Shown here in pieces: positions 52,670 through 61,766 of a stretch of DNA of 64,000 nucleotides. Every line of letters starts with the position of its first letter. Position 1 is the first letter of the stretch. Where the stretch lies: assembly GCA_026990765.1 (NCBI GenBank), contig JALXCV010000055.1, forward strand, positions 1-64,000. The letters are read 5' to 3'. Source of the DNA: Hyphomicrobiales bacterium. GTDB lineage: Bacteria > Pseudomonadota > Alphaproteobacteria > Rhizobiales > Aestuariivirgaceae. Under the pieces are notes generated by a model. It saw nothing but the letters and a program-made list of their open reading frames with translations. It ran no database searches and had not been told where the DNA came from. The position numbers and the translations under genes are program-made.

Positions 52670-54094
52670 TCAGCCCGCAGTGCCGCCAACAGTAATCTGG
52701 TCGAGCCGCAAGGTTGGCTGGCCAACGCCGACTGGTACTCCCTGACCATCCTTGCCGCAAGTGCCAATGCCGGGGTCCAGCTGCATGTTGTTGCCAATCA
52801 TCGAAATTCTGGTCAGAGCATCAGCGCCTGAACCGATAATGGTTGCACCCTTTACCGGAGAAGTGATCTTGCCATCTTCGATCATGTAGCTTTCCGTGCA
52901 TGAGAACACGAAATTGCCATTGGTGATGTCAACCTGACCACCGCCGAATGAAACGGCATAAAGCCCATGTTTGACCGAGGCGATTATTTCATCATGCTCC
53001 TTGTCACCAGCGAGCATGAAAGTGTTGGTCATGCGCGGTATCGGGGCATGGGCATGAGACTGGCGACGGCCATTGCCGGTTGGTTTTTGGCCCATCAGGC
53101 GGGCATTGAGCCGGTCCTGCATATAGCCGGTCAATATGCCGTCTTCAATCAGGGTGGTGCATGATGAGGGAGTGCCTTCATCATCAATTGAAATTGAACC
53201 TCGCCGGTCATTCAATGTGCCGTCATCGACCACTGTAACCCCTTTTGATGCAATCTGCTCACCCATCAATCCGGCAAAGGCGCTGGAGCCTTTACGGTTG
53301 AAATCACCTTCAAGTCCGTGACCGATGGCTTCATGCAACAAGATTCCAGGCCAGCCGGGGCCAAGTACAATATCCATTTCACCAGCTGGTGCCGGTATTG
53401 ATTCAAGAGCCACTAGGGACTGGCGCAATGCCTCGTTGACTGCGTCTTGCCAATTATCAATGGTGATAAGGTCGCGATAAATGCCTCTGCCGCCAAAGCC
53501 GTAGGTTCCGGTTTCCTGGCGGTCACCATCGCCGGTCATGATCGAGATGTTGAGCCGGGTCAGCGGACGGGTGTCTGTGGTGGCAAAACCGCCGGGCCTG
53601 AGGATTTCTATTTCCTGCAACTCACCGGCATATGAAACCGATACCTGACGGATCTTGCTGTCAAGTGAGCGGGCATAGGCATCGATTTCCTGCATCAGCG
53701 CCACTTTTTCACTGAAATCGGCTGCGGTGACCGGGCTTTCATCTGGATAGAGTGAGTGGTTGGTTCGCGGCGGGTCGTCGGCAAATGTGCCGGATTTGCC
53801 GGAACCTGCCACAGAAACATTTTCTCCGGCCCGCTTCAGGGCAGCTTCAGACAGGGTGGATGAATGGGCAAAGGCTGTGGTTTCACCTTTAACAGCGCGC
53901 AGTCCAAAGCCCTGCTGAGTATCAAAATTGGCAGATTTTAACTGGCCATCATCAAATACAAGTGATTCTGACTGCTTGAATTCCAGAAACAGTTCGCCAT
54001 CATCGCAAGCCCCCAATGCCTCATCAACAAAGCTTGTGGTACGGGTGCGGTCAAGTTCGCTATTGTCAAAGAACAGATCTTTTGTCGATGTCAT
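52670..54094 (-). CDS. tldD: TldD, catalytic subunit of the TldD/TldE metalloprotease
   Basis: 474 aa. The zinc motif HEAIGH is at 254-259 (HExxxH) with GLEGD following, the active-site signature of TldD, and further conserved RGSISIDDEGTPS and RRQSHAHAPIPRMTNTF blocks. It forms a heterodimer with PmbA/TldE to trim unfolded peptides. The start overlaps the upstream IalB-like stop by one base (TAATG). Partner pmbA is encoded 11 kb away on the other strand, so the two subunits are not co-transcribed. Confidence 0.97.
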   Translation of the reverse strand: MTSTKDLFFDNSELDRTRTTSFVDEALGACDDGELFLEFKQSESLVFDDGQLKSANFDTQQGFGLRAVKGETTAFAHSSTLSEAALKRAGENVSVAGSGKSGTFADDPPRTNHSLYPDESPVTAADFSEKVALMQEIDAYARSLDSKIRQVSVSYAGELQEIEILRPGGFATTDTRPLTRLNISIMTGDGDRQETGTYGFGGRGIYRDLITIDNWQDAVNEALRQSLVALESIPAPAGEMDIVLGPGWPGILLHEAIGHGLEGDFNRKGSSAFAGLMGEQIASKGVTVVDDGTLNDRRGSISIDDEGTPSSCTTLIEDGILTGYMQDRLNARLMGQKPTGNGRRQSHAHAPIPRMTNTFMLAGDKEHDEIIASVKHGLYAVSFGGGQVDITNGNFVFSCTESYMIEDGKITSPVKGATIIGSGADALTRISMIGNNMQLDPGIGTCGKDGQGVPVGVGQPTLRLDQITVGGTAG

Positions 54095-54738
54095 TAATGT
54101 TTGTCCAGTTCCTGCAATGAGGCAGTGAAACCGGCCAGTGACAATTCAAGCGGAATACCGATGCCTGGTGCCTGATAGATCAGGAACTTGGCCTTGGAGC
54201 CTTTTTTCATCTTGGCTATGGTTTCCTTGCGGGCCTCGGCAAAGGCAACGCATGATGTTGGCAGGCAGCGGGTAAAGGGAACCCGGCCAACTGCTGCTCC
54301 GTCAATCTCAAGCGCGATACCGGTTGGCAGATATACCCCGATCGGGGCCAGTACGCGCATCATGTAACCGGTCTTGCCACCCTGATTGACTTTACCCATT
54401 ATCAGGGTAAGGCCAATGCGCTTGTCCTTCTTGCTGCGAACACCCTGCAGCAATGCGCAGGTTTCCTTGCCATCAGGGGCCTTTTCGCATTGCACGCTCC
54501 AGGCGCCATTTTTGGCAACCAGTTTCATTGGCGGGGCCTTGGGAGCTTTTGCAACCGGGCGACGAGTGAGTGGAACCATACCTTGTATCTGACGGTTCTT
54601 GTCGGGTCCAAACTGGCGCGGGGTCTTTTTTGTCTGCTGGGCCGCGGCGCCATTAGTTGCAAGTAAAGAAAAATCAGCAAAGGAGACACTGGTCAGTGTC
54701 AAAGCGGCAAGGGTGATAATCTTCAAGGCTTTGGTCAA
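54094..54738 (-). CDS. Exported IalB (invasion-associated locus B)-like protein
   Basis: 214 aa. The signal peptide starts at TTG 54738 (Leu/Ala-rich core, cleavage near ATNGAAA-QQ at about 33). A basic Pro-rich linker (QTKKTPRQFGPD, VAKAPKAPPMK) leads to the IalB domain: GAWSVQCEKAPDGKETCALLQ with two Cys, then RVPFTRCLPTSCVAFA with two more, consistent with two disulfides. Named from Bartonella, but the family is widespread in free-living Alphaproteobacteria. GAGG eight bases before the TTG supports this start over 54789. Overlaps tldD by 1 bp. The 258-bp gap to thrC shows no further gene. Confidence 0.88.
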   Translation of the reverse strand: MTKALKIITLAALTLTSVSFADFSLLATNGAAAQQTKKTPRQFGPDKNRQIQGMVPLTRRPVAKAPKAPPMKLVAKNGAWSVQCEKAPDGKETCALLQGVRSKKDKRIGLTLIMGKVNQGGKTGYMMRVLAPIGVYLPTGIALEIDGAAVGRVPFTRCLPTSCVAFAEARKETIAKMKKGSKAKFLIYQAPGIGIPLELSLAGFTASLQELDKH

Positions 54739-54996
54739 GGTTTTTTCCTCTTGTTGATGCTGAGGGTTATTAGCAAAAGAAACGGTCAAATCGTTAATTA
54801 GTACGTTTCGGCAACTATCTACAAGTCTTAATGAGGAATTTGTTTGAACAGCGCAAAATGTTGAAAAAACGGCAGAACGGTAAAATCATTGCTGAAAAGC
54901 TGGCAGAGAACAGTTGCGGCGGCCTGAGTGCTTGATGCTTTGGGTGTTTGCCTTTATAGCAAAGCCGGTTTTGTCATTTGAAAGGTTGGCTTGGCA

Positions 54997-56388
54997 ATGC
55001 AATATGTATCAACGCGTGGAACTGCACCCGGTTTGGGATTTGAAGATGTGATTCTTACCGGTCTTGCGGCAGATGGCGGTCTGTATGTGCCTGAGCAATG
55101 GCCGGTATTGTCAGATGATGAATGGCGGTCTTTGCGCGGCAAGTCCTATGCTGACATAGCCCTTGCGGTAATGTCGCCATTTGTTGCCGGGGCGATAGAA
55201 CCGGGTGAATTCAGGCAGATGATCAATGATGCTTATGCAGGTTTTGACCATCCGGCAGTAACCCCGCTTACCCAGCTGGATGCAAATCACTGGCTTTTGG
55301 AGCTTTATCACGGGCCAACGCTGGCCTTTAAGGATGTGGCTTTGCAATTGCTGGTCAGGCTTATGAACTGGGCATTGGAAAAGCGCGATGAATATGCAAA
55401 TGTTGTGGTGGCAACATCGGGTGATACTGGCGGGGCAGCTATTGAGGCATTCAGACATTCAAAGCGGGCCAGGGTGTTTTGCCTGCATCCAGATGAAAGA
55501 GTGTCACCGGTGCAGCGGCGCCAGATGACGACGGTTGATTCACCTTCGATTTTCAATATTGCCATCAAGGGTACATTTGATGATTGTCAGGATCTGGTGA
55601 AAGCCATGTTCAACCACAAGGAGTTTCGCGACAAGTACAAGATTGCCGGGGTGAATTCGATCAACTGGGCCAGAATCATGGCGCAGGTTGTATATTATGC
55701 CACCACTGCTCTGGCGCTTGGCGGACCGGACCGAAAGGTGAGCTTTACGGTGCCAACCGGTAATTTTGGTGATATTTTTGCCGGGTATGTGGCCAAAAAG
55801 ATGGGATTGCCGATTGACCGGCTGGTAATTGCCACCAATTCAAATGATATTCTGGACCGCACTGTCAGGACCGGGCGCTATGAGGTGACAGGGGTGCATG
55901 AAACGGCCAGCCCGTCAATGGATATTCAGGTGTCATCAAATTTTGAGCGGGTTTTGTTTGATCTGTATGATCGTGATGCCGACAAGATCAATTCTGCAAT
56001 GTCAGGTCTTAAACAGTCAGGTGCGTTCAGCATTGATGAACCCCAACTGGTGAAGTTGCGGCAGTTATTTGCATCCGGGAGAACTGATGAAGAGGCAACG
56101 GCGGAATGTATTCGCCAGACACTTGAGACTACCGGCAAGCTGATCGATCCGCATACCGCAGTTGCCTATAATGTGGCCCGCAATATTGACAGTGTTTCGC
56201 CCATGGTAACCCTGTCAACAGCGCATCCGGCAAAATTTCCGGCAGCAGTTAAAAAGGCCTGCGGTATTGATCCGGCCTTGCCGCCACATATGGCGGACCT
56301 GTTTGAAAGGCAAGAAAAATATGAAATTCTGGCCAATGATATTGATGTGGTTGAAGATTTCATCAGGTCAGCCGGCAGGGATGTTTGA
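54997..56388 (+). CDS. thrC: Threonine synthase
   Basis: 463-aa PLP enzyme converting O-phosphohomoserine to threonine. The N-terminal YVSTRGTAPGLGFEDVILTGLAADGGLYVPE block is split over residues 3-33. The PLP lysine is K112 in GPTLAFKDVALQ, and the phosphate-binding VPTGNFGDIFAGYVAKKMG is further on. This is the long (yeast/E. coli-like) class. ATG 54997 is preferred to the TTG two codons upstream. The stop directly abuts the start of the M16 peptidase gene, a pairing common in Alphaproteobacteria. Confidence 0.97.
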   Translation: MQYVSTRGTAPGLGFEDVILTGLAADGGLYVPEQWPVLSDDEWRSLRGKSYADIALAVMSPFVAGAIEPGEFRQMINDAYAGFDHPAVTPLTQLDANHWLLELYHGPTLAFKDVALQLLVRLMNWALEKRDEYANVVVATSGDTGGAAIEAFRHSKRARVFCLHPDERVSPVQRRQMTTVDSPSIFNIAIKGTFDDCQDLVKAMFNHKEFRDKYKIAGVNSINWARIMAQVVYYATTALALGGPDRKVSFTVPTGNFGDIFAGYVAKKMGLPIDRLVIATNSNDILDRTVRTGRYEVTGVHETASPSMDIQVSSNFERVLFDLYDRDADKINSAMSGLKQSGAFSIDEPQLVKLRQLFASGRTDEEATAECIRQTLETTGKLIDPHTAVAYNVARNIDSVSPMVTLSTAHPAKFPAAVKKACGIDPALPPHMADLFERQEKYEILANDIDVVEDFIRSAGRDV

Positions 56389-57657
56389 ATGACAGCCAGA
56401 ATTTCCACCATAGTTAATGGAATTGCAGTTTTAACCGAATATTTTGAACATGTGGAAAGCGTGTCGCTTGCTGTTACAGCCGGGGCAGGGGCGCGCGATG
56501 AAACAAAGGCGCAAAACGGCATTGCCCATATGCTTGAACATATGGCGTTCAAGGGAACCGGCAGGCGTACATCGCGGCAGATTGCCGAAGCGATTGAAGC
56601 TGTGGGCGGTGATCTTAATGCGGCAACCTCAATGGAGACAACCAGCTATCAGGCACGGGTGTTGAAACAGGACTGGCCGCTGGCGGTTGATGTGCTTGGC
56701 GACATTATCACTGATCCGGTATTTGCCGAAGATGAACTGGCAATGGAAAAGGATGTGATTTTACAGGAGATTGCAGCCGCCAATGATACTCCAGATGATC
56801 TGGTATATGAGCTTGGGCAGAAAAAAGCGTTTCCTGATCAGGCGATCGGTCGGGCAATTTTAGGGGAATCGGAGCAGGTGGCCGGCTATTGCGACCGTGA
56901 TCTGATAGTTTTTCGCGATCAGCATTATCATGGTGGCAAAATTGTCGTGTCGGCGGCAGGCAAGATTGATCATGATGAATTTGTTGATCAGGTGGCGGAA
57001 AAACTGGGCGGTATGAAAGCTGGTAAAAAGGACGGGCGTGAAGCTGCACGATTTGCCGGTGGCCTGTCGATTGCCGAGCGTGAGCATCTTGACCAGACCC
57101 ATATTTTGTTGAGTTTTCCGACCGTTGGTTATCGTGATGATGATATTTATGCGATACAGGTTCTGTCGGTAATTCTTGGTGGCGGCATGTCATCGCGACT
57201 GTTTCAGGATGTAAGGGAAGCGCGAGGGCTGTGCTATGCGATTTATTCACATGTGTCAGCCTATGAGGACAAGGGGATGTTTTCCATCTATGCCGGGACA
57301 GCCCCGGACAAGGTGGGTGAACTGATTGAAGTTGCCAGTGACAGCTTGTTGTCGATGACGAAAAGCTGCAAGATGCACGAACTGCAACGGGCGCGCAACC
57401 AGATCAAGGCAGCCTTGCTGATGAGTCTTGAAAGCCCGGCAGCAAGGGCCGACCAGATTGCCAGACAATATCTGGCTTTTGGCAAGGTGAGGGAGATTGC
57501 AGAGATTATTGCCAAAATTGAAGCTGTCAGCCTTGAAGACATAAAGCGGCTGGTTGTTTCACTGATGCAGCCTGGATTATTGTCGATGTCGGCAGTGGGG
57601 GATTGTCGCAGCTTGCCTGATTACAATACAGTAACCGGCAGATTCTTCTCCCGGTGA
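56389..57657 (+). CDS. M16 family zinc metallopeptidase (MPP-like)
   Basis: 422 aa. The inverted zinc motif HMLEH is at 47-51 (HxxEH), and the third ligand Glu lies in VILQEIAAANDTPDD about 75 residues on, so the peptidase is likely active. The C-terminal inactive half has the Gly-rich LGGGMSSRLFQDVREARGLCY block. This is the bacterial relative of mitochondrial processing peptidase. No signal peptide is seen, so a cytosolic role in peptide processing is likely. Zero spacing after thrC; the GNAT gene follows after 12 bp. Confidence 0.94.
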   Translation: MTARISTIVNGIAVLTEYFEHVESVSLAVTAGAGARDETKAQNGIAHMLEHMAFKGTGRRTSRQIAEAIEAVGGDLNAATSMETTSYQARVLKQDWPLAVDVLGDIITDPVFAEDELAMEKDVILQEIAAANDTPDDLVYELGQKKAFPDQAIGRAILGESEQVAGYCDRDLIVFRDQHYHGGKIVVSAAGKIDHDEFVDQVAEKLGGMKAGKKDGREAARFAGGLSIAEREHLDQTHILLSFPTVGYRDDDIYAIQVLSVILGGGMSSRLFQDVREARGLCYAIYSHVSAYEDKGMFSIYAGTAPDKVGELIEVASDSLLSMTKSCKMHELQRARNQIKAALLMSLESPAARADQIARQYLAFGKVREIAEIIAKIEAVSLEDIKRLVVSLMQPGLLSMSAVGDCRSLPDYNTVTGRFFSR

Positions 57658-57669
57658 GGAAGCCATCCC

Positions 57670-58263
57670 ATGTTGTTCAGCAAGTCATCTGGTGCCTATT
57701 GTGACCTGTCGACCCGTATTGTTACAGCAAGACTGGTGCTGAAAGTGCCAAAACAGGTGCATTTTAGCGAATGGCAGCAATTGCGACAGCAAAGTTGTGA
57801 GTTTCTCACCCCCTGGGAAGCGAAATGGCCAAGGGATGACCTGACCAAAGCTGCTTTTGCGCGCCGGATAAGGCTTTATCATGATGCCATTATCAATGAT
57901 GATGCCTACCCGTTTTTTATTTTCCGTAAAGATGATGATGTGCTCCTTGGAGCGGTCAGCCTTTCCAATGTCCGGCGCGGTATTACGCAAAGTGCGGTAT
58001 TTGGTTACTGGATTGGTGAACCCTTTGCCCGGCAAGGATATATGAGCGAAGCGGTCGGGGCTGTGGCCAAATTCGGTTTTACCAGGCTGGGGCTGCACCG
58101 GCTTGAGGCTTCATGTATTCCAGATAATAAGGCATCGGCCAGAGTGCTGGAGAAAAATGGCTTTGTCAAAGAGGGATTTGCGCGTTCATATTTGCAGATC
58201 AACTCGAAATGGCGGGATCATAATCTGTACGGATTGTTGCGCGAAGATCTGGATTTAACCTGA
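57670..58263 (+). CDS. GNAT acetyltransferase, RimJ/RimL type
   Basis: 197 aa. The acetyl-CoA fold is seen in VFGYWIGEPFARQGYMSEAVGAVAKFGF (spread over about 114-141) and the following LHRLEASCIPDNKASARVLEKNGFVKEG, the classical motif A and B of RimJ/RimL enzymes. It may acetylate the N-terminus of a ribosomal protein (RimJ acts on S5) or another amine; the sequence does not decide. Last gene of the thrC-M16-GNAT operon. Confidence 0.9.
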   Translation: MLFSKSSGAYCDLSTRIVTARLVLKVPKQVHFSEWQQLRQQSCEFLTPWEAKWPRDDLTKAAFARRIRLYHDAIINDDAYPFFIFRKDDDVLLGAVSLSNVRRGITQSAVFGYWIGEPFARQGYMSEAVGAVAKFGFTRLGLHRLEASCIPDNKASARVLEKNGFVKEGFARSYLQINSKWRDHNLYGLLREDLDLT

Positions 58264-58338
58264 AATTGTAATGTTTCTTGCTTGTTATAATTTGACGGCT
58301 ATTATTGTCGTTAAGGGAACTTTGAGTCGGGTTGTGTA

Positions 58339-61300
58339 ATGTTTCGATTGTGGTGTTTATTACAAGTCCTGTTTGCCGCTGCATTTTTATTCGCCGGTGA
58401 GGCAAATGCAGGTGGGGCTGTAAAAGCGGCATTTGATGGGGACAATATTGATCTGGTGGACGCTCTTGATGTTGTCGAGAGTGAAAAGCCGCGTGTGGAA
58501 ATTGAAGTTCCAGGTATTGATGCAACTGGCCGAAGCCGGCTGGTGCTGGAAGCCAGAACACCACGCAGTCACTATCGCTGGGCTGTGTTTTCCCTGATTA
58601 ATCCTGACAAGACAGAACGGGTTCTGGTGCTGGATATTCCAGATCACGGATTTGTCGGTTCGGGAGTTTTGTTACCGAAACCACCATCAGGCAGGACAAT
58701 TGCGGTTAATCTGTCTAATGGCAACCACCCGATTGCCCTGAAAGTGCGCGCTCACCAATCATTCGAGTTTTCAGTAGGGCCGGGAAAACACTTGTCGGTA
58801 TCGATGGAACTGGCGCCTGGAATAATTGACGAGGTAAGGCTGTGGAACAAGGTGGCATTTGATACTCAAATTGCCAATAATGCGCTGTTTGACGGGGTGA
58901 TTATCGGGGTGTCGCTGCTGGTGGCTGTTGCGATCTTTACTCTGGCAATAGTCAAAAAGCAGATTGTATTTTTTGCGGTTGGTACTTTTGCCTTATCTGC
59001 TATCGGGTTTTTGATGCTCAATGCCGGGTTTGTTCCGGTTATTGGAGAATGGATAGCAGGGGTTGAGCAATATGAAATGCTGGGGCGGGCAATTGTTGAA
59101 ACGCTGATGTTTGTTTCAATAAGTGTTTCCCTGATATTCCTGACCCAGCTTTATCGCCATATGCCGCTGGTTAACGGATTTTTGATGTTGCTGGCCATGT
59201 TGGGGACCGGCTTGCTGGCATTCAGCTTTTATCAACCGATTTTCAGCACTGGAATGTCCAGAATAGGATTTTTCATAGTTGTTGTGCTGGGTCTGTTGAT
59301 TATCGGTTTGCTGCAAAAACGTTCGGTTGTCAGGGCAAAGACAGTGTTTGCCAGCTGGTTTGTACTGGCTGTCTGGGCTTTTCTGGCCATGGCTGGATGT
59401 CTTGGGATATACAAGCTGGCATTGCTGGGTCCGCTGATTGCAGCCGGTCTGGCGCTGGTGCTGGTTACTTTCGGGTTTACCCTGGCAAAATTTGCTTTCA
59501 GCCATGGCATAAGTGCAAGTTTTTTCATGGAAGATGCCGGTCGTCGGGCGCTGGCACTTGCCGGTTCAGAACAATCAGTGTGGGACTGGCAGGCGGTTGA
59601 GGAATCATTGCATGTGGGGCCTGAACTGGAGCGGGCTTTGGGTCTGAAAACCGGATCAGTTGGCGGGGTTGACCTGCGCAACTGGCTGGAAATAATTCAC
59701 CCGGCAGATCGCAGTGTTTATGTTGGAGCGGTTGAAGCAGCCGAAAGGCGTGGCAGCGGCACATTTTCAGCTGAATTCAGATTGCGGCGCGCTGATGGTG
59801 CCTATAGGTGGTATCTGTTGAGAGCCAGAGCCATTGCCGGTGAAGGCAACCGGGCTGAAAGGCTGATTGGCACCTTGACTGATATAACGACTGTCAAGCA
59901 CTCTGAAGATCGCTTGTTGTCAGATGCGGTGCGTGACCGGGTTACCGGCTTGCCTAATCGTGCCTTGTTTATTGACCGGCTGGAGCGGGCCATGCGCCGG
60001 GCCGAGGCCCGAAATGATGACAGTTTGCATGTTCTGGTGATTGATCTGGACCGGTTCAAGGCGGTTAATGACGGGCTTGGCCATCAGACCGGAGACAGTT
60101 TGCTGAATATTATGGGCAAGCGGCTTAAACGGCTGATTGCTGAAAGTGATACGCTGGCGCGGCTTAATGGTGACCAGTTTGGCATAATATTCAATGCCAG
60201 GGCCAATGGGCTTGAAATTGTCGAATTTGCTGAAAATCTGCGCGATGTTCTGGCACAGCCGGTGAATATGCGCCCGCGTGAAATTTTCCTCACGGCCAGT
60301 GTAGGCATTGCCAAATTTGAAATCGGACGCGATCTTCCCGAAGATGTTGTCAAGAATGCGGAAATTGCGCTTTATGAATCCAAGCGCAATGGAACTGACC
60401 AGATAGCATTCTTTAATGCTGACATGCGCGATGACCGCTCGCAACTGGTTACTCTGGAAAATGAAATGCGCCGGGCGATCGAGCGTAACGAGATTGAAGT
60501 TGTTTATCAGCCGCTAATGCGACTGGCAGATGGTGAACTGGCCGGGTTTGAAGCCCTGATGCGCTGGAATCATCCAGAACGGGGACGTATTGGCCCGGAT
60601 GAATTTATCGAAATTGCAGAAGAAAGCGGCATTATTCGCGAACTTGGCCATTATGTATTGTCAGAAGCTGCCTGTCAGCTTGGTATCTGGCAGCGGGCAT
60701 TCAGGCCATCTGATCCGCTGTTTGTGGCGGTGAATGTATCATCGGCGCAATTATTATCGAATGAGCTGCCAAATGAATTGCAGCAGATTTTGCTGCGTGA
60801 AGCCATTATTCCTGGATCACTAAAGGTGGAACTTACCGAAACCATGGTGATGCAGAACCCGGAATTGTCGGAAAAAATCCTTAAAAAGATCGCGAGCCTG
60901 GGGATTGGCCTGTCATGTGATGATTTTGGCACCGGCTATTCTTCTCTGGCCAATCTGCGCAAACTGCCATTTGATACTTTGAAGATTGACCGGGAATTTC
61001 TGGCAGATGATGCAAATGATCAACGAGTGCACATAATATTTGATGCGATTACCAGACTTGCCCATGATCTCAATTTCAGTGTGGTTTCAGAAGGTGTGGA
61101 AAGCGAAGAACATCTGGAACGGTTAAGACAGGCCGGGTGTGATTATGCGCAAGGTTTTTATATTGGTGAACCTGTATCGGCAACCAGAGTGGTTGAGGCA
61201 CTGGGCGGGCTGCCATATACGCCGGTATCGAAAACTTCAGTAATGGCTGAATTGTGGGAAAGACTGGTTGGCAAGGATGAAAAAGCAGAAGCACCGGTTG

Positions 61301-61755
61301 CAGGGCCGGTTTCCCGCGTGGAAGTTGCTACAGACATTGAGCCGATTGAACTGGATGAGCCGGAAGAAGAGCCGCTTGTGCCGTGGAGTCCTGATGATGC
61401 ACAACAGGTTGAATATCCAGCATTTGAACCGGTGGATGAGCTACGAGAAGCAGTGGAAGAGACACAACAAGAAGTTACACCGGCAGTTGGCAGCGTACCT
61501 TTGGCCCCCAGAATTGTGGTAAAACCGCCAGTTGAGGATGAGGCGACAAACAGCGGTCAACCATCAACTGGCGATGATGAGGTTATTGCCGAGATTGCAG
61601 ACAATATTGAAAAGCTGACAGAAGACACAGCAGATGCAAAGCCGGTGGCAAGACATGTCCGTACCATGCGGATAAAGAAACAGCGAAAAAGGGCAAAAGT
61701 CAATTCGCGTAATCTGAAACTGCGCCGGGCAAGGAGCAGGCGAAAAGCCGGGTAG
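58339..61755 (+). CDS. Membrane sensor with PAS, degenerate GGDEF and EAL domains
   Basis: 1138 aa. Signal peptide (1-25), a beta-rich periplasmic part (about 30-175), about seven membrane helices (183-388, the 7TMR-DISM layout), a PAS domain (about 405-520), GGDEF (about 530-695), EAL (about 705-950) and a long tail. The GGDEF active loop reads RLNGDQF (608-614) instead of GGDEF, so cyclase activity is doubtful. The EAL domain retains E738-A-L, DDFGTGYSS and the SEGVE loop, so it should hydrolyse c-di-GMP. The 190-residue tail is acidic and Pro/Glu-rich, then ends in a strongly basic stretch rich in Lys/Arg. Monocistronic, in front of a palindrome shared with gcvP. Confidence 0.92.
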   Translation: MFRLWCLLQVLFAAAFLFAGEANAGGAVKAAFDGDNIDLVDALDVVESEKPRVEIEVPGIDATGRSRLVLEARTPRSHYRWAVFSLINPDKTERVLVLDIPDHGFVGSGVLLPKPPSGRTIAVNLSNGNHPIALKVRAHQSFEFSVGPGKHLSVSMELAPGIIDEVRLWNKVAFDTQIANNALFDGVIIGVSLLVAVAIFTLAIVKKQIVFFAVGTFALSAIGFLMLNAGFVPVIGEWIAGVEQYEMLGRAIVETLMFVSISVSLIFLTQLYRHMPLVNGFLMLLAMLGTGLLAFSFYQPIFSTGMSRIGFFIVVVLGLLIIGLLQKRSVVRAKTVFASWFVLAVWAFLAMAGCLGIYKLALLGPLIAAGLALVLVTFGFTLAKFAFSHGISASFFMEDAGRRALALAGSEQSVWDWQAVEESLHVGPELERALGLKTGSVGGVDLRNWLEIIHPADRSVYVGAVEAAERRGSGTFSAEFRLRRADGAYRWYLLRARAIAGEGNRAERLIGTLTDITTVKHSEDRLLSDAVRDRVTGLPNRALFIDRLERAMRRAEARNDDSLHVLVIDLDRFKAVNDGLGHQTGDSLLNIMGKRLKRLIAESDTLARLNGDQFGIIFNARANGLEIVEFAENLRDVLAQPVNMRPREIFLTASVGIAKFEIGRDLPEDVVKNAEIALYESKRNGTDQIAFFNADMRDDRSQLVTLENEMRRAIERNEIEVVYQPLMRLADGELAGFEALMRWNHPERGRIGPDEFIEIAEESGIIRELGHYVLSEAACQLGIWQRAFRPSDPLFVAVNVSSAQLLSNELPNELQQILLREAIIPGSLKVELTETMVMQNPELSEKILKKIASLGIGLSCDDFGTGYSSLANLRKLPFDTLKIDREFLADDANDQRVHIIFDAITRLAHDLNFSVVSEGVESEEHLERLRQAGCDYAQGFYIGEPVSATRVVEALGGLPYTPVSKTSVMAELWERLVGKDEKAEAPVAGPVSRVEVATDIEPIELDEPEEEPLVPWSPDDAQQVEYPAFEPVDELREAVEETQQEVTPAVGSVPLAPRIVVKPPVEDEATNSGQPSTGDDEVIAEIADNIEKLTEDTADAKPVARHVRTMRIKKQRKRAKVNSRNLKLRRARSRRKAG

Positions 61756-61766
61756 AACTACCCGGC
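61747..61766. terminator. Bidirectional hairpin spanning two stop codons
   Basis: GCCGGGTAG (61747-61755) and CTACCCGGC (61758-61766) form a perfect 9-bp inverted repeat centred on AA. The arms contain the TAG stops of the EAL gene (plus) and gcvP (minus), which end only 2 bp apart. It would fold identically in both transcripts and probably serves as a shared terminator or 3' end protector; no strong U-run follows on either side. Confidence 0.6.

Noticed and set aside
54739-54996. Possible small gene or riboswitch before thrC
   Set aside because: No frame with a ribosome-binding site and no recognisable leader-peptide or riboswitch landmarks were found.
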